From contig JAKVOO010000001.1 of the NCBI GenBank assembly GCA_022482735.1, forward strand, positions 739,699 through 803,698: a stretch of 64,000 nucleotides of DNA, given 5' to 3'. The position numbers and the translations under genes were made by a program. A model generated the notes under the pieces. It was not told the DNA's origin. It worked only from the letters and a program-made list of their open reading frames with translations, and searched no databases. Positions 8,707 to 17,556 of this stretch are shown here, in pieces. Each line of letters opens with the position of its first letter. Position 1 is the first letter of the stretch. Source of the stretch: Bacilli bacterium. Its GTDB lineage: Bacteria > Bacillota_I > Bacilli_A > RFN20 > CAG-826.

Positions 8707-9806
8707 GCTTTTTCGCCTCACTTTCTAAATAGGCAAAAAGGAATCCATCGATATCGCCGTCCATAACCGCGGCTACATCGCCCGTTTCAAAATCGGTTCG
8801 ATGATCCTTGACCAAGGTGTAGGGGCAAAAAACATAAGACCGAATTTGACTTCCCCATTCAATCGCCTTTTGCTCGCCAATTATGTTATTCATCTTCGCT
8901 TGCTTCTCTTGTAGTTGGCGCTGATATAGTTGATTTTTTAACATTCCCATCGCTAATTCGCGATTGGATAATTGTGATCTTTCAATTTGGCAAGAAACAA
9001 CGATGCCAGTTGGAATATGGGTGATGCGAACTGCCGTCTCAACTTTATTGACATTTTGTCCACCGGCCCCCCCACTTCGATAGGTATCGACCCGTAAATC
9101 AGCCTCGTTAATGTCAATATTGACCTCATCCGTAAATTCAGGAATGACATTAACCGAAGCAAAAGACGTATGCCGTCTTCCCGCCGAATCAAAAGGCGAG
9201 ATTCTCACCAACCGATGAACGCCTTTTTCACTTTTTAATAGTCCGTATGCGTTCGCACCCCGAATAATAAAGGAAACGCTTGTAACCCCTGCCTCATTTC
9301 CTTCCTGTATATCCACCATTTGTATTTTATAACGATGTTTTTCTGCCCACCGAATATACATCCGATAAAGCATATTAGCCCAATCTTGTGACTCGGTACC
9401 GCCGGCACCACTATGAATTTCCAAGATGGCGTTTAAATGATCGTATTCGCCTTGAAAAAGAATTAGATGACGTAGCTCTTCTACTTTTGTCTTTAATTCT
9501 TCCAATTCATCGGTCGCCAAAGGTAAGAAGTCATTTGCTTCTTCATTATCTAAGTCCGATATCTCTTTTAAGTCCTGAAACTGAGATTGAATAGCCAAAA
9601 ATTTCTCTAATTTTGAACGGTGGTCATTAAGTCGATTTACTACCAATAGAGCCGCTTTTTGGTCATCCCAAAAATGCTCTTCATTCATTATTTTCTCATC
9701 TTCAGCAACGACTTTTTTTAATTTATCTAAGTCAAAGGGAGTCGCTAATCTGTTGAATATGATCAGCGACTAAATTGACTTCATTACGAAATAAAACTAT
9801 GTCCAT
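8699..9806 (-). CDS. prfB: Peptide chain release factor 2 (programmed +1 frameshift)
   Basis: Terminates translation at UAA and UGA. The gene begins at ATG 9806 (GAGGAGGT site), reads 24 codons to CTT then TGA (9732-9734), and continues in the +1 frame as DLDKLKK to the stop at 8699. The main body has the tripeptide anticodon region near [15 protein letters not shown] and the catalytic GGQ ([11 protein letters not shown]). The full product is about 368 residues, normal for RF2. Annotating only the long downstream frame would miss 40 residues. The gene follows secA, the usual Firmicutes order. Low RF2 lets the ribosome shift at UGA, so expression is self-regulated. Confidence 0.96.
9731..9737 (-). 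other. RF2 programmed frameshift site CTT-TGA-C
   Basis: On the minus strand the seven bases read CTTTGAC, the canonical slippery CUU codon followed by the in-frame UGA and C. No obvious Shine-Dalgarno-like stimulator lies directly upstream. Its presence shows that UGA is read as stop by RF2 in this genome. Confidence 0.93.
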
Positions 9807-9817
9807 AATACCTCCTC

Positions 9818-12250
9818 TTACTGCTCTTTAGCAACAAGAGCAGGCTCTTCTGGTGTTAACCCATCATTGGTTGCATCTGGGTTTTGGCCTTCTTGAGTTT
9901 CGGGCTTTTTAATTTGAACTTGAGCATTTAATAGATTAAGAACCGCTTCGATGGAAATCGAATCCATCATTTCCTTAAATAAGGCATAACCCTCATTAAC
10001 ATAATCTTGCAAAGGATTGCGATTAGCATAACCCCGAAGGTGAATTGACTGCCGTAAATTGTCCATTGTATCGATATGGTGTGTCCAACTACGATCGACC
10101 GAACGCAGCGCAATGCTCCGCTCAACCTGCCCAGCAATTTCTTCTCCCCATTCTTTACGCCGTTTGGCATACCGACGCATCATCAAAACCGCCAAATCAT
10201 CGCCAACTTCCTCAACTTGTGATTCATCATAAGCCGAAGGATCAATTGTTCCTGGCTCTAAAAATTGGGGCTCCGCGACTGCTTTTAAGCGCTCGCCTTC
10301 CACCAACCCAGCTTTATCCTCAGGATTGACCGCTTTAACCGCCAAAGCATGACCGGTAGTAGCAAAGAAATCATCGATAATATCCTTGATGTTTTCCGCA
10401 TACAATATCTTGTCCCGGCGGGCATAGATAATTGTTCTTTGCTTAGCAAGGACATCATCATAGTCAAGCAAGTTTTTACGAGTGTCAAAGTTTTGACCTT
10501 CAATTCGCTTTTGGGCGCCAGTGATAGCATTCATAAACATTTTGTTCTCCAATGGCTCATTACCCATATTCGCGGCCAATTTTTGCATCGAATCACTTGC
10601 AAATCGCCGGAGTAATTCATCATCAAATGACACATAGAAACGTGAGTATCCTGGATCCCCTTGCCGACCACTACGGCCTCTAAGTTGATTATCAATACGC
10701 CGGGACTCGTGACGCTCCGTACCAAAAACGCATAGTCCTCCGACCTCAACCACTCCCGGCCCAAGTTTAATATCAGTACCCCGGCCAGCCATATTCGTCG
10801 CAATTGTAATCGCGCCTTTTTCACCAGCATGCTTGATAATTTCTGCCTCGCGTTCATGATTTTTAGCATTTAAGGTGTTATGAATAAGACCTTCCGCTTC
10901 CAATAAACGAGAAACTTTTTCCGATGATTCGACCGAGGTTGTACCGATAAGAATCGGTTGCCCGATTTCATGCCGCTTTTTAACTTCAGCAATCAAAGCT
11001 TGTAATTTATCTTCGTTATGGGCAAATACCAAATCAATGTCATCGTGCCGTTTAATTGGCCGATTGGTGGGAATGGTAATAACCCGCATATTGTAGATTT
11101 TTTGAAATTCTTCCTCTTCAGTTTTGGCTGTTCCAGTCATACCTGAAAGTTTCTTATAGAGCCGGAAGAAATTTTGGTAAGTAATCGTCGCCATCGTCAT
11201 CGTTTCTTGTTTAATATCAACATTTTCTTTGGCTTGAATTGCTTGTTGAAGCCCATCGCTATATTCCCGGCCTTTAAGTACCCGACCAGTAAACTGATCG
11301 ATAAGTTGAATTTCGTGATTAGCATCCACCATATATTCAACATCGCGACCCATAATATAATTAGCTTTTAGTGCCTGATGAATCCGGTGAACAAGATCGT
11401 TGTTTTCTGGGTTATAGAGGTTAGGAATACCAAACATTTTTTCCGCGACGCTCACACCATCATCGGTCAAACTGCATGTTTTATCCTTAATATCGACGGT
11501 AAAGTGTGTATCCCGCTTAAGCGTTTTTACAAACCGATCCGCGATTCGATAAGCAGAAGCTGAAGCCTTTGATCCACCAGAGATAATAAGCGGTGTCCGT
11601 GACTCGTCAATTAAAATTGAGTCTGCCTCATCGATAACTGCATACTCTAGTCCTCGAAGGACACGGGATTCTTTGTTTGGAGCCATATTATCCCGCAGAT
11701 AATCAAAGCCAACCTCCGAGTTAGTAGTATAGGTAATATCACAATTATAGGCATCTTGCTTTTCAGTGGAGGTTTTCTCCCGAAGATTAACTCCTACCGT
11801 CAGACCCAAGAAACGATATATTTGGCCCATCCACTCCGCATCACGTTGTGCTAAATATTCGTTGACAGTTACGACATGAACTCCCTTACTATTTAAAGCA
11901 TTAAGATAAACGCTCATCGTCGCGGTTAAAGTTTTACCTTCACCAGTTCTCATTTCCGCTACATCGCCTTGATTCAGGACAATTGCGCCCATAATTTGCA
12001 CTCGATAAGGGAATTGGCCGAGCGTTCTTTGAGCGGCTTCTCTAGCAACCGCAAAAGCTTCATATTCGATATCCGCTAATGTTTCACCTTCAGATAAGCG
12101 TCTTCTAAACTCAACTGTTTTATCCCGCAATTCGTCATCGCTTAAAGCCCGCATCTTATTTTCAAAGGCGATAACTTTGTCGGCTCTTTGTCCAATTTTT
12201 TTAATTTTGCGCTCTTCGACTCGGAAGAGTCTTTCGAAAAAATTTGCCAT
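9818..12250 (-). CDS. secA: Protein translocase ATPase SecA
   Basis: Motor ATPase that pushes preproteins through SecYEG. 810 residues: Walker A MRTGEGKT near 105, a Walker B DEAD-type motif (DEADSILIDESRTPL), preprotein cross-linking region, second RecA domain with TNMAGRGTDIKLG and QLRGRSGRQGDPG, and helical scaffold/wing with SWTHHIDTMDNLR. The C-terminus ends in an acidic Pro/Glu tail without the Cys-X-Cys zinc-finger linker that many SecAs carry, so SecB-type binding is unlikely. RBS AGGAAG precedes ATG 12250. It is followed by prfB after 11 bases. The hpf gene often found upstream of secA in Firmicutes is not present in the 247-nt upstream gap. Confidence 0.97.
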   Translation of the reverse strand: MANFFERLFRVEERKIKKIGQRADKVIAFENKMRALSDDELRDKTVEFRRRLSEGETLADIEYEAFAVAREAAQRTLGQFPYRVQIMGAIVLNQGDVAEMRTGEGKTLTATMSVYLNALNSKGVHVVTVNEYLAQRDAEWMGQIYRFLGLTVGVNLREKTSTEKQDAYNCDITYTTNSEVGFDYLRDNMAPNKESRVLRGLEYAVIDEADSILIDESRTPLIISGGSKASASAYRIADRFVKTLKRDTHFTVDIKDKTCSLTDDGVSVAEKMFGIPNLYNPENNDLVHRIHQALKANYIMGRDVEYMVDANHEIQLIDQFTGRVLKGREYSDGLQQAIQAKENVDIKQETMTMATITYQNFFRLYKKLSGMTGTAKTEEEEFQKIYNMRVITIPTNRPIKRHDDIDLVFAHNEDKLQALIAEVKKRHEIGQPILIGTTSVESSEKVSRLLEAEGLIHNTLNAKNHEREAEIIKHAGEKGAITIATNMAGRGTDIKLGPGVVEVGGLCVFGTERHESRRIDNQLRGRSGRQGDPGYSRFYVSFDDELLRRFASDSMQKLAANMGNEPLENKMFMNAITGAQKRIEGQNFDTRKNLLDYDDVLAKQRTIIYARRDKILYAENIKDIIDDFFATTGHALAVKAVNPEDKAGLVEGERLKAVAEPQFLEPGTIDPSAYDESQVEEVGDDLAVLMMRRYAKRRKEWGEEIAGQVERSIALRSVDRSWTHHIDTMDNLRQSIHLRGYANRNPLQDYVNEGYALFKEMMDSISIEAVLNLLNAQVQIKKPETQEGQNPDATNDGLTPEEPALVAKEQ

Positions 12251-12497
12251 TAATCTTACTTCCTTAAATTATCTTTCTAATACTTTGTTTATAAATAAAC
12301 AATGATACCGAAATAAATATTATCATTTATCGGCCTTTCTAACAACAGAATAAGGGTCATAAAAGACTTTTAATGCGCTAAATAATCATTACTGCTTAAC
12401 GAATAGTAAAAAAGAATAATTTCTTTTCCAATGACGAAGGAGAAAAATATGTTTTTCCCTTTCTCTAATAAAACATTTTTTCTTTGTAAAACAACTG

Positions 12498-13139
12498 CTA
12501 CTCTTCACCATGATAAGCAATACGGCGAGCAACTGTCAGTATTTTTATTTTTTGAGGATTGGCTTTTTTTACAATATTAATCATTGCTTGTAGCGTAAAA
12601 CCGGTAGTCATAATATCATCGACAATAAGAACCTTTTTATCTTTTAGTTTTGTTAAATTATCGGTGGGAATTAGCTCATTTTTTATTTGCTTACGCTCAA
12701 AGAAACGTCGATTAGATTGCTTGCTTAAAGATATTTTTTTAGCAGCTATTACCAATGGCATTCCGAGACTAAAGAATATTTCTTGTACATGGCTAAATCC
12801 TCTTTCTTCATCGGCTTTGATATGAGATGGTACAGGGACAAGAACATAATCACGATAAATAAATCTTAATAGTTTGTTATATGAGGCGAGAAACACGTCC
12901 TTTAATTCATAATCCTTTCCTCCCTTATACCGATAGATTAGTTTGCGAATAAAAGCATTATATTCATAGATAGAAATAGAGGGATATCCTAAGATTTTTC
13001 CGTGGAAAAACTGTGGATTCATTTTCTGAAAGCATTTTTCACATACGATTGGATGCGCTTCAAAAAATAAGCGAAATCCCGATAATTCAAAATCGGCAAA
13101 ACATATCTTACATACCAATATTTTTCTCCCGGATATCAT
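12498..13139 (-). CDS. comFC: ComF family protein (ComFC-type phosphoribosyltransferase-like)
   Basis: 213 residues. The N-terminal third carries two Cys-X2-Cys pairs (CKIC near 10, CEKC near 33), a likely zinc site. The C-terminal half is a type I phosphoribosyltransferase-like fold with the PRPP-loop motif VLIVDDIMTTG near 170. In Bacillus the comF operon is needed for DNA uptake during transformation. It overlaps comFA by 32 nt and is on the same strand just upstream of secA. Other late competence genes are not in this window, so competence is only suggested. Confidence 0.88.
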   Translation of the reverse strand: MISGRKILVCKICFADFELSGFRLFFEAHPIVCEKCFQKMNPQFFHGKILGYPSISIYEYNAFIRKLIYRYKGGKDYELKDVFLASYNKLLRFIYRDYVLVPVPSHIKADEERGFSHVQEIFFSLGMPLVIAAKKISLSKQSNRRFFERKQIKNELIPTDNLTKLKDKKVLIVDDIMTTGFTLQAMINIVKKANPQKIKILTVARRIAYHGEE

Positions 13140-14256
13140 TTATAGCGTTTTTCATCGCAGATGATATAGTTTCGCTGATAAAGACGACTCTACCTATAGG
13201 ATCCACTTTTTTTCTTCCCGATCGACCCGCGATTTGAATCAATGTTGCTTGGTCAAAAAGATAGTGATCCGCATTAAATACAATCACTTTTAATTTATCG
13301 ACCGTTACCCCCCGTTCCAGGACGCTTGTAGTGCAAAGATAACGATAATGGTGATGGCGGAAATCATTGATAATTTTGGCTCGTTTTGTTCTTTGACTAT
13401 GAACATAATTACCATTTTTGAAGAAAATATTTAGAAACTGGAAAGTCTTTTTTGCCATCGCTATCGTTGGAACAAATATAAATACCGGATCCATCGATTT
13501 AAAGAATAATCGCATAACCCAAAAAAGGTGCCAATATCTAAACAACCCCCATCCTTGGATTATGCTCGGGACCGGTAATGGTTGACCATGATAGCGATGA
13601 AACAACTCAATGACTTCACCCCCTTGCTTTTTAAAATTTGCTTTGTCAGCTGCGTTGACCGTAGCCGATAAGAAGATGATTGCTCCTCGAGCAGAACGCA
13701 ATAAAAAAGACGGTAGAATAATTGAATCACGATAGGGGAAAGCATCAATTTCATCAAAAATCAGTAAATCAAAGAAACGTTTATAGCGATATAGTTGGTG
13801 AGTAGTTAAAATAATAATATCACCGGTTAAAACATGGTTTTCTCCTCCGTATACTGCGGTAATTAAGGATGCGGGAAAAGCGGTTTTAAGACGGTTGGTA
13901 ATTTCGATAACTACATCTTTACGAGGTATAGCAAAGCCCACTCTTTTTCCTTGATTTAAAGCCAAAATTATCGAATAGTAAACCAACTCTGTTTTACCTG
14001 CTCCCGTAACCGCGTGAATTAGTGTATTTACATTGTTTTCAAAGTTATTCTTTATTTTTAGAGCTATTCTTTCTTGTTCATCTGAAAGTTTATAGTCTAA
14101 ATTGAGAAAATGATTCTTATGCAAATTCGCCGTGTATGCAGGAGCATTTTTTCCCTGAAAAGAGACGCACAGGCGACAGTATTTTTTGCCTTTAATTACG
14201 CCGACATAGCGACTATTTTTATTTCCACATCGCGGGCAGACATATTTCTTATCCAT
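13108..14256 (-). CDS. comFA: ComFA-type DEAD/DEAH helicase (competence protein)
   Basis: DNA-dependent ATPase/translocase proposed to drive ssDNA import in transformation. 382 residues: a four-Cys zinc finger (CPRC near 7, CRLC near 28), Walker A HAVTGAGKTEL near 88, DEID box (IFDEIDAFPYRDS) near 170, SAT motif (FLSATVN), and a second RecA domain with QIAGRSGRKKVDP. The length is slightly short of Bacillus ComFA (about 460). ATG 14256 follows a strong upstream terminator, so comFA-comFC probably start a separate transcription unit. Confidence 0.9.
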   Translation of the reverse strand: MDKKYVCPRCGNKNSRYVGVIKGKKYCRLCVSFQGKNAPAYTANLHKNHFLNLDYKLSDEQERIALKIKNNFENNVNTLIHAVTGAGKTELVYYSIILALNQGKRVGFAIPRKDVVIEITNRLKTAFPASLITAVYGGENHVLTGDIIILTTHQLYRYKRFFDLLIFDEIDAFPYRDSIILPSFLLRSARGAIIFLSATVNAADKANFKKQGGEVIELFHRYHGQPLPVPSIIQGWGLFRYWHLFWVMRLFFKSMDPVFIFVPTIAMAKKTFQFLNIFFKNGNYVHSQRTKRAKIINDFRHHHYRYLCTTSVLERGVTVDKLKVIVFNADHYLFDQATLIQIAGRSGRKKVDPIGRVVFISETISSAMKNAINDIREKNIGM

Positions 14257-14292
14257 ACTTAGTAAATTAGAGTTAAAATCACAAAGTGGACG

Positions 14293-14326
14293 ATATAAAA
14301 AATAGGAAATTGGTATTTCCTATTTT
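14293..14326 (-). terminator. Intrinsic terminator after rpiB
   Basis: A perfect 12-bp AT-rich stem (14299-14310 with 14315-14326, loop of 4) is followed on the minus strand by a T run. It ends the prfA-prmC-tsaC-rpiB operon, just 7 nt past the rpiB stop. Confidence 0.85.
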
Positions 14327-14332
14327 AAACTA

Positions 14333-14782
14333 CTATTTGCTATGTTTTTCTTCGTAATCCGTAATTTGTTGAACGCGAAGCGCATGCCTACCACCTTCAA
14401 ATGGGGTGGTAAGAAAAATATCCACGCGCCTTAATACATCATTAAGGCTCATCTCTCGTTCACCAAACGCCAACATATTGGCATTGTTATGACGCCGGGC
14501 GAATTCACTCACATGGTCATCATAGCCTATTCCGCAACGAACGCCTTTTACTTTGTTGGCCGCAATTGATACTCCTTCGCCACTTGTACAAACAAGAAAG
14601 CCCAACTGAGCTTCACCGCTAGCAACTTTTTCTGCCGCAGGAATGGCAAATTCTGGATAATTGCAACTGTCAGTAGAATTAGTACCAACATCAATCACTT
14701 CATGGCCCAACTTATTGAGATGCTCCTTGATTTCATTTTTGTAATGAAATCCTCCGTGATCAGAACCTAAACTGATTTTCAT
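14333..14782 (-). CDS. rpiB: Ribose-5-phosphate isomerase B (RpiB/LacAB family)
   Basis: Interconverts ribose-5-phosphate and ribulose-5-phosphate in the pentose phosphate pathway. 149 residues: SLGSDHGG at 3-10 (phosphate binding Asp/His), active-site Cys in VCTSGEGVSIAANK near 65, and RRHNNANML near 98. The glycine-rich loop reads Cys-Thr-Ser-Gly-Glu-Gly rather than the common Cys-Gly-Thr/Ser-Gly-Ile-Gly. ATG 14782 has a GGGAGGAC site; the longer frame from 14797 overlaps tsaC and is less likely. As last gene of the prfA operon it matches the Bacillus ywlF position. Confidence 0.9.
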   Translation of the reverse strand: MKISLGSDHGGFHYKNEIKEHLNKLGHEVIDVGTNSTDSCNYPEFAIPAAEKVASGEAQLGFLVCTSGEGVSIAANKVKGVRCGIGYDDHVSEFARRHNNANMLAFGEREMSLNDVLRRVDIFLTTPFEGGRHALRVQQITDYEEKHSK

Positions 14783-14784
14783 AT

Positions 14785-15396
14785 TTAGTCCTCCCAAATT
14801 TTCTTAATTTCTTCAAAACTAATTGTCCCTTGCCGGATAAGCGTCAATTCATTTTTGCTAATTTTTATTATTGTTGAGGGGACGTGACTAGTCGCAACCC
14901 CATCAATAATAGCTGGTATATCTCCCGCAAATATATTATACGCTTCCTCAGCGCTATAAGCAGGCGTTTCGCCTGCGCGATTTGCCGATGGAACCAAAAG
15001 AGGTTTTCCACATTGCCGAATCAAATTGCGCACTAAATCCAGCGAAGAGATACGAATCCCAATAGAACCAGTATTCAAAGTAACCCAGCTAGGTACATTA
15101 TCATGGACATCAACGATAATCGTCAATGGTCCAGGCATAAATTGTTTAATAATTTCTTTTGTTTTAGAGTTGATTTTAGCATACTTTTCAATGTCTTCTA
15201 AATCGGCACACATCAAAGTAAATGGCTTATCAGCAGGTCGTCTTTTGACGGCAACTAATTTAGCAAAAGCCTCCTCGTTATCAAAAACAACTCCTAATCC
15301 AAATACAGTTTCGGTCGGAAAGCACACAACTTCGCCTGAAATTAAAAATTCCGCCACTTCCTTGATTTGCTTTTCTGAATAAATTTTTGTTTCCAT
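14785..15396 (-). CDS. tsaC: L-threonylcarbamoyladenylate synthase (Sua5/YrdC/TsaC)
   Basis: Makes threonylcarbamoyl-AMP for the t6A37 modification of ANN-decoding tRNAs. 203 residues with the YrdC core: VCFPTETVFGLG near 26, VKRRPADKPF near 50, MPGPLTII near 88, the SIGIRI segment and VPSANRAGETPA near 135. It is shorter than long Sua5 proteins because the C-terminal Sua5 domain is missing. ATG 15396 has GTGAGG five bases upstream; the longer frame from 15423 would run into prmC. The position between prmC and rpiB follows the Firmicutes arrangement. Confidence 0.92.
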   Translation of the reverse strand: METKIYSEKQIKEVAEFLISGEVVCFPTETVFGLGVVFDNEEAFAKLVAVKRRPADKPFTLMCADLEDIEKYAKINSKTKEIIKQFMPGPLTIIVDVHDNVPSWVTLNTGSIGIRISSLDLVRNLIRQCGKPLLVPSANRAGETPAYSAEEAYNIFAGDIPAIIDGVATSHVPSTIIKISKNELTLIRQGTISFEEIKKIWED

Positions 15397-15403
15397 ATAT
15401 GCC

Positions 15404-16285
15404 TCACTTATCACTATTATCAATCATTAGCATTCGATCAATATTTTGCATATCCCGATAGAAAGTATACTTAGCCTTAGGTAACTGATGATTAATAAGT
15501 TCACTCAAGCCATCCTTTTGATTGATTCCAAACTCAAAAAAGATTATAGTCTTCTTTTTTTGAATTTGAGATACCTTAGTTAACATTTTTTCATAGTTGG
15601 CAATCCCTGGCTTAGCTAGAAGCGCTAAATGAGGCTCGTTTTCCCAAACCAAAGGATCAATCGTCGAATCTGAATCAATGTAGGGTGGATTAGAAATTAA
15701 AACATCGACTTTAATGTGGCGCTCAATCAAAGGATCGAGAAAATCGCCGGAAAGAAATGTTACATCCGCATTTAAGGCCAAGGAATTTTCGCACGCCAAT
15801 TCTAAAGCCGAGAGCGAAATATCCGTCGCATAAACCGTTGCTTGAGGAAAACTCTTCGCCAAGGAAATAGCGATAGCTCCTGATCCAGTTCCAATATCGG
15901 CAATGACCAATTTTTGATTAGGAAAATTCTTTTTGATTTCTTCAATAGCCAGTATGACTAATTCCTCCGTTTCCGGACGAGGAATTAACACTCGCTTATC
16001 AACTTTAAATGAATGCCCACAAAATGAAGCTCGACCGCTTATGTATTGCGGTGGTTCATTTGCTATTAAACGTTCATACCAATGCGTGAAAATTATTGGT
16101 GTAGGTAAAAGCTCATTGGCTTTTCTTTTCAAATCCCAATAATTATCCAAATTCAAGTAATCCAAAAGTAGCAAGCGAAGATGGGCTTCGCTAATGGTTG
16201 ATGGCAGCCAAGAGCAACCATACTTATAGGCTTCGCCAATGGTTAAATTATCAAAGTTCACCGGCGATTTTTTGCTGTTGATCAT
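15404..16285 (-). CDS. prmC: Release factor glutamine methyltransferase PrmC
   Basis: SAM-dependent enzyme that N5-methylates the Gln of the GGQ motif in RF1/RF2. 293 residues: helical N-terminal domain, RVLIPRPETEELV near 98-110, SAM-binding IADIGTGSGAIAI near 128-140, and catalytic NPPY at 199-202. It overlaps the 3' end of its substrate gene prfA by 35 nt, an arrangement seen across Firmicutes and in E. coli. Both of its substrates (prfA here, prfB at 8.7-9.8 kb) are in this window. Confidence 0.94.
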   Translation of the reverse strand: MINSKKSPVNFDNLTIGEAYKYGCSWLPSTISEAHLRLLLLDYLNLDNYWDLKRKANELLPTPIIFTHWYERLIANEPPQYISGRASFCGHSFKVDKRVLIPRPETEELVILAIEEIKKNFPNQKLVIADIGTGSGAIAISLAKSFPQATVYATDISLSALELACENSLALNADVTFLSGDFLDPLIERHIKVDVLISNPPYIDSDSTIDPLVWENEPHLALLAKPGIANYEKMLTKVSQIQKKKTIIFFEFGINQKDGLSELINHQLPKAKYTFYRDMQNIDRMLMIDNSDK

Positions 16286-17327
16286 AGTGAATCAAGGCCT
16301 CAATAATCTCCTCGAGTTCGCCTTCCATAACCCGATCCAATTTCTGTGTTGTAAAACCAATACGATGGTCGGTGACTCGATTTTGCGGATAATTATAAGT
16401 TCTAATTTTTTCGCTTCTTTCACCAGTTCCAACTTTTAACCGTCTTTCAGTACCGATTTTTTCTTCCTGCTCAGAAATTTTAGCGGCCAAAATTTTGGCT
16501 CTTAACATATTCATGGCTATTTCACGATTTTGAATTTGGCTCTTTTCCACTTGGCAAGAGACGACGATTCCGGTCGGAATATGCGTTATACGAACGGCAG
16601 ACTCCGTCTTATTGACATTTTGTCCCCCCGCCCCTTGTGAACGATAAGTATCAACCTGCAAATCTTCCGAACGGATATCCACTTCAATTTGTTCAGCTTC
16701 AGGCATGACCAAAACTGTTGCCGTTGAAGTATGAATCCTTCCCGATGCCTCCGTCTTAGGAACTCGTTGAACCCGATGCGCACCACTTTCAAATTTTAAT
16801 TTGGAATACACGCCCTTTCCCTTAACCATAAATGAAACAAGTGAAAATCCTCCGGCTTCAGACGAGTTCTCATCAACCATTTGTACTTTCCAATTGTTTT
16901 TTTCGGCATAGCGGGTATACATTCTAAATAAATCACCCGCGAATATATTCGCCTCATCACCGCCAACCGCTCCTCTAATTTCAACGACAATGTTCTTGTC
17001 ATCATTTGGGTCCTTAGGAATAAGTAGCAGCTTAATATCTTCAATCAATCTATTTTCTTCCTCTTCCAAACGACGATATTCCTCTTTTCCCAGTTCGATA
17101 ATATCGGGATCGGATTCTCCCATCATTGCATAAGCATCATTGCGATTGCTTTCCACTTTTTGATACTCATTATACTTTTCGACCGTTGGCTCAATATCAG
17201 AGCGTTCTTTCGATATCGCTCGAAAATGATTTATATCATTGGTGATTTGGGGGTCTAAAAGTTCCCGGTCAATTTCTTCCAGGCGTCTTTTTGTAACTTC
17301 CAATCTTTTACGCAAACTATCTTCCAT
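16251..17327 (-). CDS. prfA: Peptide chain release factor 1
   Basis: Terminates translation at UAA and UAG. 358 residues, normal length. The anticodon-like tripeptide region is PKTEASGRIHTS (release factor 1 type Pro-X-Thr), and the catalytic GGQ lies in [11 protein letters not shown] near 230. First gene of prfA-prmC-tsaC-rpiB. ATG 17327 follows a 229-nt gap from the ABC exporter; an AT-rich stretch there could hold the promoter, but I cannot single out a convincing -35/-10 pair. Confidence 0.97.
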   Translation of the reverse strand: MEDSLRKRLEVTKRRLEEIDRELLDPQITNDINHFRAISKERSDIEPTVEKYNEYQKVESNRNDAYAMMGESDPDIIELGKEEYRRLEEEENRLIEDIKLLLIPKDPNDDKNIVVEIRGAVGGDEANIFAGDLFRMYTRYAEKNNWKVQMVDENSSEAGGFSLVSFMVKGKGVYSKLKFESGAHRVQRVPKTEASGRIHTSTATVLVMPEAEQIEVDIRSEDLQVDTYRSQGAGGQNVNKTESAVRITHIPTGIVVSCQVEKSQIQNREIAMNMLRAKILAAKISEQEEKIGTERRLKVGTGERSEKIRTYNYPQNRVTDHRIGFTTQKLDRVMEGELEEIIEALIHYDQQQKIAGEL

Positions 17328-17556
17328 GTTATTTATCCTTCCAAATCGTCATATTTTACCATAACCCAAAGCTATAATGAAACAATAGCCATAAGAAAAA
17401 ACAATATAGTTATAACAAATATGTTACGTTTTTCTACTTTATTCTTTGAAAAAATTTAATGTTTTATTAAAAACAAGTGTAGCAATGTAAGATAAAAATA
17501 AGTAAAAAGGCTGTCAACATACAAAAAGCACTTTTTATAAAGCGCAATAACTTTAT

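Noticed and set aside
12449..12580. 43-codon plus-strand ORF with AGGAG site
   Set aside because: Overlaps comFC antisense, low-complexity Phe-rich product, no promoter and no family resemblance.
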